DNA of 64,000 nt from Marinobacterium rhizophilum DSM 18822 (GTDB lineage Bacteria; Pseudomonadota; Gammaproteobacteria; Pseudomonadales; Balneatricaceae): positions 62,001 through 126,000 of the forward strand of contig NZ_KB899105.1 in the NCBI RefSeq assembly GCF_000378045.1. The letters run 5' to 3'. Within the stretch, counting starts at the first letter, position 1; the number at the start of each line of letters is the position of its first letter. Shown one piece after another: positions 9,958 to 19,219 of the stretch. The notes beneath the pieces were generated by a model. That model saw only the letters and a list, made by a program, of their open reading frames with translations, was not told where the DNA came from and did no database searches. A program made the position numbers and the translations under genes.

Positions 9958-10848
9958 ATGGCAAAGATCGGATTTATCGGTACCGGTATCATGGGCAAGC
10001 CCATGGCGCAGAACCTGCAGAACGCTGGACACACCCTGTTCTTCTCGGAACACCACGACCCGGCCCCCGCCGACCTGCTGGGTGAGCGCGGCGTGGCCCT
10101 GGCCAACCCGAAAGAGGTGGCCCAGGAAGCCGAATTCATTATCCTGATGGTGCCCGATACCCCCCAGGTCGACGATGTCCTGTTCCGTGAAAACGGCGTT
10201 GCCAAAGGCGTTGGCAAAGGCAAGGTCGTCATCGACATGAGTTCCATTTCCCCCATCGCCACCAAGGATTTTGCCGCACGTATCAACGCCACCGGCGCCG
10301 AGTACCTGGATGCGCCGGTTTCCGGCGGTGAAGTGGGCGCCAAGGCCGCCAGCCTGACCATCATGGTGGGTGGCAGCGAAGCGGCCTTTGAGCGCGCCAA
10401 GCCGCTGTTCGATGTCATGGGCAAGAACATTACCCTGGTGGGTGGCAATGGCGACGGCCAGACGACCAAGGTCGCCAACCAGATCATCGTGGCGCTGAAT
10501 ATCCAGGCCGTATCCGAGGCCCTGCTGTTTGCCTCCAAGGCAGGCGCGGATCCTGCCAAGGTACGCGAAGCCCTGATGGGCGGCTTTGCCTCGTCCAAGA
10601 TCCTGGAAGTGCACGGCGAGCGCATGGTCAAGGGCACCTTCGATCCGGGTTTCAAGATCTGCCTGCACCAGAAGGATCTCAACCTGGCGCTGGAAGGCGC
10701 CCGGGCACTCAAGCTGAACCTGCCCAACACCGCCAGCGCACAGCAGAACTTCAGCACCTGCGCGGCACTCGGCGGCGAGAACTGGGATCACTCCGCCATG
10801 ATCAAGGCGCTGGAACACATGGCCAACCACTCGATTCGAGAGAAATAA
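9958..10848 (+). CDS. glxR: Tartronate semialdehyde reductase (2-hydroxy-3-oxopropionate reductase)
   Basis: GlxR reduces tartronate semialdehyde to D-glycerate with NAD(P)H. The 296-residue protein belongs to the beta-hydroxyacid dehydrogenase family. It starts with the Rossmann motif KIGFIGTGIMGKPMAQNL, has the substrate motif DAPVSGGEVGAKAASLTIMVGG, and the catalytic Lys block GDGQTTKVANQIIVALN. The ATG at 9958 follows AGGAGACAAGC and places the Rossmann motif at residue 2; longer starts would add an unrelated tail inside the palindrome. The last 14 codons are duplicated immediately downstream. Confidence 0.95.
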   Translation: MAKIGFIGTGIMGKPMAQNLQNAGHTLFFSEHHDPAPADLLGERGVALANPKEVAQEAEFIILMVPDTPQVDDVLFRENGVAKGVGKGKVVIDMSSISPIATKDFAARINATGAEYLDAPVSGGEVGAKAASLTIMVGGSEAAFERAKPLFDVMGKNITLVGGNGDGQTTKVANQIIVALNIQAVSEALLFASKAGADPAKVREALMGGFASSKILEVHGERMVKGTFDPGFKICLHQKDLNLALEGARALKLNLPNTASAQQNFSTCAALGGENWDHSAMIKALEHMANHSIREK

Positions 10849-11032
10849 GTCGATTCGCCCGCAGACCGGGCTCCTACATCCTGCGTAGGAGCTCACTCTG
10901 TGCGCGATACACAAAGATCGAGGCGCTGGAGCATATGGCCAACCATTCGATTCGCGAGAAATAAGTCGATTCGCCCGCAGACCGGGTTCCTGCATCCTGC
11001 GCAGGAGCTCACTCTGTGCGCGATACACACAT
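10801..11032. repeat. 116-bp tandem duplication of glxR 3' end plus REP palindrome
   Basis: Copy 1 spans 10801-10916 and copy 2 spans 10917-11032. Each contains the last codons of glxR (ALEHMANHSIREK and stop) followed by a REP-like CGGGCTCCTAC/GTAGGAGCTC hairpin. In the coding part the copies differ at one Lys/Glu codon and at four synonymous third positions. Copy 2 is not part of an intact gene. Confidence 0.85.
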
Positions 11033-11078
11033 AGTGTTCACGGCTGAAGGGTTCTATTCAGAGCCCTTCATCGACTTG

Positions 11079-11133
11079 GAATCAGGGCGGGGTCCGTTGC
11101 CAGCTTTATTCTGCGCCCTGATTCATTTTTTTA
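11079..11133 (+). terminator. Rho-independent terminator between glxR and pyk
   Basis: GAATCAGGGCG (11079-11089) pairs exactly with CGCCCTGATTC (11114-11124) and is followed by ATTTTTTTATC. A second near-perfect hairpin lies just upstream at 11046-11069. They probably end the gcl-hyi-glxR transcript, so pyk should have its own promoter. Confidence 0.75.
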
Positions 11134-11290
11134 TCGACACCGGCCAGAGCGCAGCGCGCAGTAGCCAACCCTATACTTTGAACACATCAGTGTTGCGGAC
11201 TCTCGCCTGCTGCTCAGCCGGCCCGATTCCAGAGCATTGATGCAAGGCGGCGCCCGGCCGCCACATCACCGCCGTTGGAGGACACTGCAT

Positions 11291-12703
11291 ATGGCGCCCG
11301 ACAAGAAAACCAAAATACTGGCGACGCTGGGGCCTGCCACCCGCAGCGCCGCGGATGTTCGTGCGCTGGTGGATGCCGGCGTAAACCTGTTCCGGCTCAA
11401 CTTCAGCCACGGCGCCCACGCGGATCATGCCGAGCGTTACGGCTGGATTCGAGAGGTCGAAGCCCAGCTCGGCTACCCGCTGGGCATCCTGATGGATCTG
11501 CAAGGCCCCAAACTGCGCCTCGGTCAATTCGCCCAGGGCGCAGTGCAGCTGGCACAGGGCGATCGCATCTGGCTGGACCTGGACAGCACGCCCGGCGACG
11601 CCAAGCGCGTGAACCTGCCGCACCCCGAAATCATTCAGGCCCTGCAACCCGGCATGTCATTGCTCATCGACGATGGGCGCGTGCGCCTGCAGGTGATTGA
11701 AACCCGCGCTGATGCCGTGCTGGCACAAGCCTGCAATGCCGGCGAACTGTCGGACCGCAAGGGCGTCAACGTGCCCGAGGCCGTACTGGAATTGAGCCCG
11801 CTGACCGAAAAGGACCGACGGGATCTGGCCTATGGCCTGCAGCTGGGGGTCGACTGGGTAGCGCTGTCCTTTGTGCAGCGGCCCGAGGATATCACCGAAG
11901 CCCGCAGCCTGATCGGCGACAAGGCCTTCCTGATGGCCAAGATCGAAAAACCCTCCGCCGTCGAGCACATGCAGGCCATCGCCGAGCTATCCGATGCGAT
12001 CATGATTGCCAGGGGCGACCTGGGGGTGGAAGTGCCGGCCGAAAACGTGCCGGGTATCCAGAAAAGCATTATCAAGTGCTGTCGCCAGCTGGGTCGCCCG
12101 GTGGTAGTGGCGACCCAGATGCTTGAATCCATGCGCTTCTCTCCGGCACCGACGCGCGCCGAGGTCACGGACGTGGCCAATGCCGTATCCGAAGGTGCCG
12201 ATGCGGTCATGCTGTCGGCGGAAACCGCATCCGGCGACTATCCGCTCGAAGCCGTGGGCATGATGAGCAAGATTATTCGCCGCATGGAAACGGATCCTGA
12301 CTACCAGGCCCAGCTCGATGTCAGTCGCCCGCAGCCCCAGGCCACCATTCCCGATGCGCTCAGCTGCGCCGTGCGTCGTATCAGTCGAATCCTGCCCGTT
12401 GCGGTCCTGGTGTGCTTTACCAACTCGGGCGCCACCAGCTTGCGGGCATCGCGTGAGCGGCCCGGCGCCTCGATTCTGACCCTTACGCCCCATCTGAAAA
12501 CCGCTCGCCAGCTCACCGTTGCCTGGGGTGTCTATTCCCAGGTGAGCGAACGTTTCAACAGCGTTGATGAAATCGCCACCACGGCACTGGAAGAAGCCCG
12601 CCGGCGTGAGATGGCGGTGGCCGGAGATACCGTTGTCATTACCGCCGGCGCCCCCTTTGGCTCTTCCGGTTCCACCAACCTGCTGAGGATAGAAACAGCC
12701 TGA
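11291..12703 (+). CDS. pyk: Pyruvate kinase
   Basis: Pyruvate kinase transfers phosphate from phosphoenolpyruvate to ADP. From the ATG at 11291, preceded by GGAGGAC, the protein has 470 residues, the length of E. coli PykF. It shows KTKILATLGPATRS, the NFSHG motif, the active-site signature MAKIEKPSAVEHM, MIARGDLGVEVP and VATQMLESM, and a full C-terminal allosteric domain ending in GSTNLLRIETA. In related bacteria pyk often closes the gcl operon and consumes PEP made from glycerate. Here a terminator separates it from glxR. Confidence 0.96.
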   Translation: MAPDKKTKILATLGPATRSAADVRALVDAGVNLFRLNFSHGAHADHAERYGWIREVEAQLGYPLGILMDLQGPKLRLGQFAQGAVQLAQGDRIWLDLDSTPGDAKRVNLPHPEIIQALQPGMSLLIDDGRVRLQVIETRADAVLAQACNAGELSDRKGVNVPEAVLELSPLTEKDRRDLAYGLQLGVDWVALSFVQRPEDITEARSLIGDKAFLMAKIEKPSAVEHMQAIAELSDAIMIARGDLGVEVPAENVPGIQKSIIKCCRQLGRPVVVATQMLESMRFSPAPTRAEVTDVANAVSEGADAVMLSAETASGDYPLEAVGMMSKIIRRMETDPDYQAQLDVSRPQPQATIPDALSCAVRRISRILPVAVLVCFTNSGATSLRASRERPGASILTLTPHLKTARQLTVAWGVYSQVSERFNSVDEIATTALEEARRREMAVAGDTVVITAGAPFGSSGSTNLLRIETA

Positions 12704-12742
12704 CCCGCCAAGCATCCCCTTTGTGAATTGGCATAGCGCTTA

Positions 12743-12769
12743 AGGCCCTGGCAACAGGGCCTCTTTTTT
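12743..12769 (+). terminator. Rho-independent terminator after pyk
   Basis: AGGCCCTG and CAGGGCCT pair around a GCAA tetraloop and are followed by CTTTTTTC. The site is 40 bp past the pyk stop. Confidence 0.9.
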
Positions 12770-12899
12770 CTGTTCCAGTACAGATCGCTCCCGCCCCGGG
12801 ACCTGTTTTCATTGCGCCTGACAGGCTGTTTCGCGCGCCTGACGAACAAGCGCTGTTTCAGCCCAGGCTCACTAACCGGCACAGACAACTACGCCCCAT

Positions 12900-13826
12900 T
12901 TGTCGGACATACCCCACGTGAATACACGAGATACTGCACGGTTCTGGCTGGATACGCTGCTGCACAGCTATAGCCAGGTTCTGTTCCAATGTCACCGTTT
13001 CTGCGGCTTGCTGATACTGCTCGCCATTGCCCTGGATGGGGCGACGGCACTGCTGGGCAGCCTGCTGGGCTGGAGTGGCGCCCTGCTGGGCGCTCGCCTG
13101 GTCAGGGCGGATGCAGCCCTGGTGCGGGCCGGCTACTACGGCTTCAATGGCGTTCTGGTGGGACTGGCACTGGGCCATTTTCTGGGAGGCTCCTGGTTCA
13201 GCGCCAGCGCTATCCTGCTATTTTCCGCCCTCGGCGCACCGCTGATTCATCTGCAGATACGGCGCTGGAGCATTGCGCCCTATACCAGCGCTTTTGTGCT
13301 GCTCGGCTGGTGTGCCTGGCTGCTGGCGACTGGCGCCGGTCTGCTGCCCGCAGCTCAGGCCACCCTCCCGGCAACCGACGGAACGGGTCTGCCCGGCTGG
13401 CTTGCGGGTCCGATCCAGGGCCTGGGCCAGGTGTTTTTCCTCGGTTCACTGCCGGCAGGGCTGCTGATTCTGGCGGCGCTGGCGGTCTCGGCACCGCGCA
13501 ATGCCGCCTGGGGGCTGGGCGGTGCCCTGCTGGGCAGTCTTGTCGCTGCCCTGGTGAGCGTTCTGACTGACACGGCTCTCGTGTCGATGACCGCCATTGC
13601 GTCCGGGCTGTTTGGGTATAACGGTGCACTGGCCGCACTGGCGCTGGCGCAGCGCTTTACACGCCAGCCAGGCCTTATCGCCATTGGCGTGGTGATGTCC
13701 ACCCTGCTGCAGCCCGGTTTTTCCCTGCTCGGGCTGCCCGCCCTGACCGCACCCTTTATCCTTGCCTGCTGGCTGGTGTGCATTCTGGCTGGTGCCCTGC
13801 AGCCCCGGCCCGGTGTGGCGCCTTAA
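12900..13826 (+). CDS. Urea transporter (UT/Yut family)
   Basis: This hydrophobic 308-residue protein is a urea channel of the UT family. It has the internal duplication of that fold, with pore motifs YYGFNGVLVGLALG in the first half and LFGYNGALAALALAQ in the second. Ten or so membrane helices can be traced. The start is uncertain: a TTG at 12900 or a GTG at 12918; neither has a clear ribosome site. Its presence beside urate genes makes sense because alc and allA each release urea. It converges with the BCCT gene, the two stops overlapping by 4 bp. Confidence 0.85.
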   Translation: MSDIPHVNTRDTARFWLDTLLHSYSQVLFQCHRFCGLLILLAIALDGATALLGSLLGWSGALLGARLVRADAALVRAGYYGFNGVLVGLALGHFLGGSWFSASAILLFSALGAPLIHLQIRRWSIAPYTSAFVLLGWCAWLLATGAGLLPAAQATLPATDGTGLPGWLAGPIQGLGQVFFLGSLPAGLLILAALAVSAPRNAAWGLGGALLGSLVAALVSVLTDTALVSMTAIASGLFGYNGALAALALAQRFTRQPGLIAIGVVMSTLLQPGFSLLGLPALTAPFILACWLVCILAGALQPRPGVAP

Positions 13827-14974
13827 TAGCCCGCATCCACGTCATTTAAGACAGGCTGGACGAGGCGGGCCGAGTGACGCAGCAGGAGCAAGCTGACCGC
13901 CCCATACAGACCGATTACCACCAGTCCGATCCACTCGATCTTGAGCGGCGTGAACTGGAACAGCAGCACCAGCCCGTACATCAATAACCAGTTACCGATG
14001 ATATAGGGGGAGAACCCAAATCGTTCAACGGTGAAATTGAGGTTGGTGGTGTAAAGACGGATCAGCGAGTCGAGGGAGTTAATCACGAAAATCACGCCGA
14101 CCACCAGCATCGACAGTTTTAGCACGCCGCTGAGCACCAGCGCCTGCTCGAAATAGAAATAGAGCACCGAGAACCAGATGGCGATCGGAATCGACGGAAT
14201 CACCAGCATGGCCAGGCACAGCTGCCACGCCGACAGCCCGCCCACAAAACGGGCAACAAACTGGCCAATCATGATGCTCCACGAGAACCACCAGAACAGG
14301 TAGAAGGCGTGGTAGTCACTCATTGGCGTAATAAAACGATGCAGATTGCCGAAGTAACCCGACAGATTCACCAGGCTGTTGGAGAACGCCGTCGCCCCCA
14401 TGCCGGCATTCAGCGCCAGCAGTCCGATCAGGGCGAAAAACAGCCAGGTGGAACCGATACTGAGCCATTTGACATAGCGTACGTCCGAGCTGGAAAACAC
14501 GGCCAGCAATACCACGGCGGCGGTGAGGCCATAACGCAGCGGTTCGGATATCCCCTGGGCGTAGTCCGGCAGGTAACTGAGAAAGAGAAAGCCGGTAAAG
14601 GCGCAGGTGCCGATGATGACCAGATTGTTGATGAACTTGATCGCCGGGATTTCGAACAGCTTCAGTCGCGGTTCGACAATGACGAAATAGAAGGTTGTGA
14701 GGAAATAGAACGCCCAGACCAGGAAACCCCAGAATCCGAACTCGATCGCCAGCGGGTTGGTAAAAGCATAGGCCGACTCTTCGGCATAGACCGGAAACTC
14801 GCCGAGCGGAAACATGATCAGCCCGACATCGAGCCCGGACGTAAAGAGAATGGCCGTAAAGGCGAACAGCGACGTGGGCATCGTCCCCTGACAGCGCAGC
14901 CGCCCCCAGCGCAACAGGATAATCACGACCATCAGCAAGGTGGCAACGATGGCGCAAGACAACAGAATATTCAT
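13823..14974 (-). CDS. Divergent, short BCCT-family transporter
   Basis: The 383-residue product is a membrane protein related to betaine/choline/carnitine carriers. The region RWGRLRCQG.MPTSLFAFT lines up with the start of the BCCT core. SGLDVGLIMFPLGEFP replaces the canonical AGMGIGLMFWGVAEP. The Trp-box is recognisable as YLFWWFSWSIMIGQFVARF. Typical BCCT proteins exceed 500 residues; this one lacks the first helices and the long C-terminal tail. The ATG at 14974 has GAGG 8 nt upstream, so the shortness appears genuine. Its place beside betI and betA, with a BetI-like operator in front, points to choline or betaine uptake, though the altered motif may mean a different substrate. Confidence 0.75.
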   Translation of the reverse strand: MNILLSCAIVATLLMVVIILLRWGRLRCQGTMPTSLFAFTAILFTSGLDVGLIMFPLGEFPVYAEESAYAFTNPLAIEFGFWGFLVWAFYFLTTFYFVIVEPRLKLFEIPAIKFINNLVIIGTCAFTGFLFLSYLPDYAQGISEPLRYGLTAAVVLLAVFSSSDVRYVKWLSIGSTWLFFALIGLLALNAGMGATAFSNSLVNLSGYFGNLHRFITPMSDYHAFYLFWWFSWSIMIGQFVARFVGGLSAWQLCLAMLVIPSIPIAIWFSVLYFYFEQALVLSGVLKLSMLVVGVIFVINSLDSLIRLYTTNLNFTVERFGFSPYIIGNWLLMYGLVLLFQFTPLKIEWIGLVVIGLYGAVSLLLLRHSARLVQPVLNDVDAGY

Positions 14975-15089
14975 GAGTGGATCCTCGGGATATTAAGGGA
15001 TTTCGACACGACCAGGGAGCCAGAAGGCTTTGGCAATGGATGAGATCGGTCGCGCTTGTCCCTGAAAACATCCTTATTATTTTTAGTAA

Positions 15090-15107
15090 ATTGAACGTTT
15101 AATTAAA
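15090..15107. promoter_or_regulatory. Candidate BetI operator upstream of the BCCT gene
   Basis: ATTGAACGTTTAATTAAA occurs here and its exact reverse complement occurs upstream of betA (17704-17721). The ACGTT-centred core resembles known BetI sites. It lies in the divergent region between the BCCT gene and betI, so it may control both. Confidence 0.65.
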
Positions 15108-15333
15108 TTAAATATCCTCCCTAATCTGTAATCGAACATCTCTGCATACGGCCTGGGCCATTCCAATTACGACATGCCGCCTGGCGGTAAAACAGCGATG
15201 GAAATCCGCTTGCTCGATAATTTCCAAAAAAGTACCGAGCAGTGCACCGGTATGCACAGCCTCCCGTGTTGAAGCCGCTGCCAAAAACAACGATCATGTC
15301 CGCCCCAAGTGTTACTCGCCACCAGGAATCCCC

Positions 15334-15918
15334 ATGCCCAAGGTTGGAATGCAGCCGATTCGGCGCAAGCAGCTGATTGAAGCCACCACTGCCGCCATTC
15401 ATCAGTACGGCTACGCCAATACCACGGTCGCGAAGATCAGCAAGATCGCTGGGGTTTCCACCGGCATTATTCACCACTATTTCGACGGCAAGAATGACCT
15501 GCTGGCCGAAACCATGCGCCAGTTAATGCGCCAGCTGACCGATGAAATTTACCGCAGCTGGAGCCAGGCCAGCTCGCCACGAGCACGCATAGCCGCCATC
15601 ATTGATGGCAACTTCTCAGACGAGCAGTTTGCTCCCGAAGTGGTGACCTGCTGGCTGGCGTTCTGGGCCGAGACGCCCCACGATGCGGCACTGCAACGGC
15701 TGTCCGGCATTCGGGGAGCCCGCATGCGCTCCAACCTGCTGTACAACTTTCGCGCACTGCTGCCCGCCGATGAAGCCCAGGATGCAGCCTTGCTGCTGGC
15801 GTCCCTCATCGACGGCCTGTGGATTAACTGCGCCCTGGCGAGCCCGACCGCGGATGCCGCCGTCGCCCGCCGACTGGCACACCAAACGCTGGCCCGCCTG
15901 CTGCACGAGGCGGTTTAA
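15334..15918 (+). CDS. betI: Choline-responsive repressor BetI
   Basis: BetI is the TetR-type repressor of choline-glycine betaine genes and is released by choline. The 194-residue protein starts [18 protein letters not shown], almost as in E. coli BetI. It has the HTH block [21 protein letters not shown] (about residues 33-53) and the ligand-domain motifs TCWLAFWAE and [13 protein letters not shown]. Its stop overlaps that of betA, which converges on it. Two identical operator candidates flank the locus. Confidence 0.92.
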   Translation: MPKVGMQPIRRKQLIEATTAAIHQYGYANTTVAKISKIAGVSTGIIHHYFDGKNDLLAETMRQLMRQLTDEIYRSWSQASSPRARIAAIIDGNFSDEQFAPEVVTCWLAFWAETPHDAALQRLSGIRGARMRSNLLYNFRALLPADEAQDAALLLASLIDGLWINCALASPTADAAVARRLAHQTLARLLHEAV

Positions 15919-17600
15919 GCCGGCGGGTTCAGCCGCTGGCGTTCCTGCCACTGCGGATCGATCCATACGTCTACGCCGGCATTCGGCAATGGTGCTTTGC
16001 CCAGAATCAGATCGGCGGCCTTTTCCGCCACCATGATTGTCGGTGCATTGAGATTGCCATTGGTGATGGTCGGGAAAATGGATGAATCCACCACCCTCAG
16101 CGCCGCTATGCCACGTACCCGGCACTGCGCATCCAGCACCGCCATGGCATCATCGTCAGCCCCCATCTTGCACGTGCAGGAGGGGTGGTAGGCGCTCTCG
16201 ACATTCTGCCGCACCCAGGCATCAATCTGCTCGTCGCTCTGAATATCCTTGCCCGGCTGGATCTCATCACCACGGTAGGCATCAAAGGCAGGCTGGGCGA
16301 TGATCTCGCGGGTCAGGCGAATAACGGCACGCCAGTCGATGACATCCTGTTCGGCCTGCAGGTAATTGAACCGAATGCTCGGCGTATCCGTGGGATCGGC
16401 CGAGCGAATGCGAATATGGCCTCGACTCACCGGCTTGTTGGGCCCGACGTGTACCTGAAAACCATGCCCATCAAAGGCGGCCTGGCCATCGTAACGCATC
16501 GCCGCCGGCAGGAAGTGATACTGCACATCCGGCCATTTCAGCCCGGCACGCGAGCGGATAAAGGCACAGGATTCGAAATGATTGGTCGCGCCCAGGCCAT
16601 TCTTGAACATCATCCAGCGGGTGCCGATCAGGCCCTTGCTGATCAGGCCCAGCTTGCCGTTAAGCGAGATCGGCTGCTTGCAGCGGTACTGGAAGTAGAC
16701 CTCCAGATGATCCTGCAGGTTCTCGCCCACACCCGGCAGCTCATGCTTTACGGCCACCCCGGCCTGTTCGAGCACGGCACGCGGCCCGATGCCCGAAAGC
16801 TGCAGCAGCATCGGCGAGCCCACTGACCCCGCCGACAGGATGACCTCGGTACCCGCCATCGCCGTTCGCGTTTTACCACCGACGCTGTACTCCACACCCG
16901 TGGCACGCTTGCCCTGCAGCAGGACGCGATGCGTCGTCGCCTTTGAAACCAGGTGCAGGTTGGGCCGTTTCAGCGCGTCGCGCAGATAGGCGTTCGAGGT
17001 GGACGCCCGCACGCCGCCCTTGACGGTCATGTGCATGGGGCCAAAGCCCTCCTGGCGATAACCGTTGTAGTCGGCCGTATCCGGATAGCCGGCCTCGACA
17101 CCGGCATCGATAAAGGTCTGATACAGCGGATTGAGACGCATCTCGTTGCCGTTACAGGTCGACAAGGGCCCGTTGCCACCGCGATAGTCATCGGCACCGC
17201 CCGCCCAGGTTTCAGCCCGCTTGAAGTACGGCAGGCACTGCTGATAGCCCCAGCCCGTCACGCCCTGCTCTTCCCACTGATTGAAATCACAGGCATGGCC
17301 GCGCACATAGACCATGCCGTTGATGGACGATGAGCCCCCCAGCACCTTGCCCCGCGGACAATGCAGGCGCCGGTTGTCGATACCGGGCTCCTCTTCTGAC
17401 TCAAACGGCCAGCTGTATTTGGGCGAGTTCATCGGATAGGACAATGCTGTGGGCATCTGGATAAAGATGCTCTTGTCGCTGCCACCCGCCTCGATGAGCA
17501 GCACCTGGTGCTTGCCGCTCTCGGTCAGGCGGTTGGCCAGCACACAACCGGCCGAACCGGCACCGATGATGATGTAGTCGTAGCTCTGTTGCTGTGTCAT
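15915..17600 (-). CDS. betA: Choline dehydrogenase
   Basis: BetA is the membrane-associated FAD enzyme that oxidises choline to betaine aldehyde and on to glycine betaine. From the ATG at 17600, with GGGAG 6 nt upstream, the protein has 561 residues, as in other BetA proteins. It shows the GMC oxidoreductase fingerprint [19 protein letters not shown] at the N-terminus, [20 protein letters not shown] (about residue 80), and a C-terminal [10 protein letters not shown] with the active-site His. An in-frame upstream extension lacks conservation. No betB lies in the window. Confidence 0.93.
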   Translation of the reverse strand: MTQQQSYDYIIIGAGSAGCVLANRLTESGKHQVLLIEAGGSDKSIFIQMPTALSYPMNSPKYSWPFESEEEPGIDNRRLHCPRGKVLGGSSSINGMVYVRGHACDFNQWEEQGVTGWGYQQCLPYFKRAETWAGGADDYRGGNGPLSTCNGNEMRLNPLYQTFIDAGVEAGYPDTADYNGYRQEGFGPMHMTVKGGVRASTSNAYLRDALKRPNLHLVSKATTHRVLLQGKRATGVEYSVGGKTRTAMAGTEVILSAGSVGSPMLLQLSGIGPRAVLEQAGVAVKHELPGVGENLQDHLEVYFQYRCKQPISLNGKLGLISKGLIGTRWMMFKNGLGATNHFESCAFIRSRAGLKWPDVQYHFLPAAMRYDGQAAFDGHGFQVHVGPNKPVSRGHIRIRSADPTDTPSIRFNYLQAEQDVIDWRAVIRLTREIIAQPAFDAYRGDEIQPGKDIQSDEQIDAWVRQNVESAYHPSCTCKMGADDDAMAVLDAQCRVRGIAALRVVDSSIFPTITNGNLNAPTIMVAEKAADLILGKAPLPNAGVDVWIDPQWQERQRLNPPA

Positions 17601-17703
17601 GTGCTCTCCCATGGCCGGCGATAGCGTCTGAACGGGCCGAAGCCTTACTCGGTCACGCCCACCGCTGGCATCATTAATATGCAATGCCACCAACATAATC
17701 TAT

Positions 17704-17721
17704 TTTAATTAAACGTTCAAT
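17704..17721. promoter_or_regulatory. Candidate BetI operator upstream of betA
   Basis: TTTAATTAAACGTTCAAT is the exact reverse complement of the box at 15090-15107. It lies about 105 bp upstream of the chosen betA start, in an AT-rich promoter-like stretch. Confidence 0.65.
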
Positions 17722-17777
17722 CAACTTAAACTGAAAAGGCATCGCCAGATCATCGATGGCCCTGACTCCAAAAGCGA

Positions 17778-17803
17778 AAAAGCCCCGCAGTTGCGGGGCT
17801 TTT
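17778..17803. terminator. Bidirectional terminator between betA and the TSUP gene
   Basis: AAAAGCCCCGCA and TGCGGGGCTTTT form a perfect stem with a two-base loop. On the minus strand it lies downstream of the TSUP gene and should end its transcript. A second hairpin, ATCGTGGCAGG with CCTGCCACGAT, lies nearer that gene at 17881-17904. Confidence 0.8.
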
Positions 17804-17963
17804 CCATCACATCCACTGGGCTCCCGTACAGGATGTCCACGGTGTTGCACTTGGTGACTTTGATATCAGCGGATCGGGTTATCGTGGCAGGCTCCTGCCA
17901 CGATGGGGCAGGCGATTCTTGCGATTCAGGACACTAAATCGCGAGCGGCTGTCAGGCGCACAT

Positions 17964-18719
17964 TCACTGCAGCAATACGCCGGCCTGCCAGATCATCCGC
18001 ACAGAAAGCAATGTGAGAATCCAGTTAAAAATCCTGCCAAAATGATGATCAGGCAGTTTTTTCAGCACATGCAGCCCTATCCATGTGCCGATGGCACCAC
18101 TCAGGATCATGGCCACCAGCAATGGCAGCCAGGGCCCTATTTCAAAACCGGTCTGATTGAATACCGCAATTTTGCAGATATGCTGCAAGCTCATGGCCGC
18201 AGCGAACGTGGCGACCGTCTTGAAGCGATCCTGAAAGATCTGTTTCAAAAAGGCCCCGATCAAGGGACCGGTAGCGCCGACGAACAGGGTAAGAAAGGTT
18301 GTCACGACGCCCACAATCGCAGGCCCCCAACGCCCCAGAACCAGCTTTGGCAACTTGGGGCCCCAGCACAGATAGAGGATGAACCCGGCGATACTCAGGT
18401 ACATGACGGCAGGCGGCAAGGCCACCAGCACAAAGCTGCCCAGGAGCGAGCCAAGCAGGGCTCCCGGTAAAAAGGCAAGAATCAGCCGCCAGTCAATATG
18501 GTGAAAACTCATGCCGGCACGCCCCGCGTTGGACCCCAGCTGCACGACCCCATGCAGCGGAATGATCAGCTGAGGTGGCACCACCTGGGCCATGACTCCC
18601 AACAACATGATGCCCCCTCCGGCCCCCAGGCTCGCGGTCAGCAAGGAGGTCAGACCGGCCGTGCCCACCAGCAACAGGAATATGAATGGCGTAAGTCCAT
18701 TCAGTATGTCTTCCAGCAT
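17964..18719 (-). CDS. TSUP-family (TauE/SafE) membrane exporter
   Basis: This 251-residue membrane protein belongs to the TauE/SafE family, whose studied members export sulfite or sulfoacetate. It has two related halves of about four helices. The first contains LGAGGGIMLLGVMAQVVPPQ and LHGVVQLGSNAGRA, the second FVGATGPLIGAFL followed by MSLQHICKIAVF. Length is normal. It is monocistronic, flanked by terminators on both sides, so neighbours give no clue to the substrate. Confidence 0.8.
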   Translation of the reverse strand: MLEDILNGLTPFIFLLLVGTAGLTSLLTASLGAGGGIMLLGVMAQVVPPQLIIPLHGVVQLGSNAGRAGMSFHHIDWRLILAFLPGALLGSLLGSFVLVALPPAVMYLSIAGFILYLCWGPKLPKLVLGRWGPAIVGVVTTFLTLFVGATGPLIGAFLKQIFQDRFKTVATFAAAMSLQHICKIAVFNQTGFEIGPWLPLLVAMILSGAIGTWIGLHVLKKLPDHHFGRIFNWILTLLSVRMIWQAGVLLQ

Positions 18720-18791
18720 TAAAGTACTCCGTCATCACCTGGCAGCCGGGCTACCGCACGCACTTTGCCTATATTTCCCGCTATAAACTGA

Positions 18792-18815
18792 AAAACCCCG
18801 CATCCGCGGGGTTTT
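18792..18815. terminator. Bidirectional terminator upstream of the TSUP gene
   Basis: AAAACCCCGC and GCGGGGTTTT form a perfect stem with a short loop. On the minus strand it comes after the reverse transcriptase gene and the IS remnant, so it may end that operon. A further palindrome, AAGGCCC...GGGCCTTTTT, lies at about 18955-18985. Otherwise 18816-19033 is AT-rich with nothing I can identify. Confidence 0.65.
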
Positions 18816-19033
18816 GAATAATATCCAAGGTAAGGATTAAAACGGTAATTTACGCATAAATCACTAAACGACCACACTAAATTCATAAAAAATATAGTAA
18901 ATACAATGATCTAAGGAACAACAAGCCGACAAAGACAACACCAAAATGTAGATTAAGGCCCATAAATCCCGATTTCGGGCCTTTTTATCAACATTTATAG
19001 ATCAAGAGGCTCATCGGCTCTCCGCTCAAGCTG

Positions 19034-19187
19034 CCCCCCCTGTTTTAGGGCCAGCTAAAATTAGGGTTCCTCTGGTCATTATGTTGATCCAGGAAGGCCC
19101 AGGCGACACGTCGCCCAGTGACTCATGTGGCCTTCCGTCATTGTACTCTATGAGCAACTTCTCGGTAATTTCGCTTGACAGTATGCT
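19034..19187 (-). pseudogene. IS3-family transposase remnant, 3' end
   Basis: On the minus strand the frame reads TEKLLIEYNDGRPHESLGDV, the typical C-terminus of an IS3-type OrfB transposase, then runs into a terminal CTAAAACAGGGGG sequence. The same coding and end sequences occur in opposite orientation at 37563-37920. Only the last 40 or so codons remain. It lies directly downstream of the reverse transcriptase gene and may mark how the defence genes arrived. Confidence 0.7.
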
Positions 19188-19219
19188 GGCTGACCAGGAT
19201 GTATATTCGCCACATTGAC

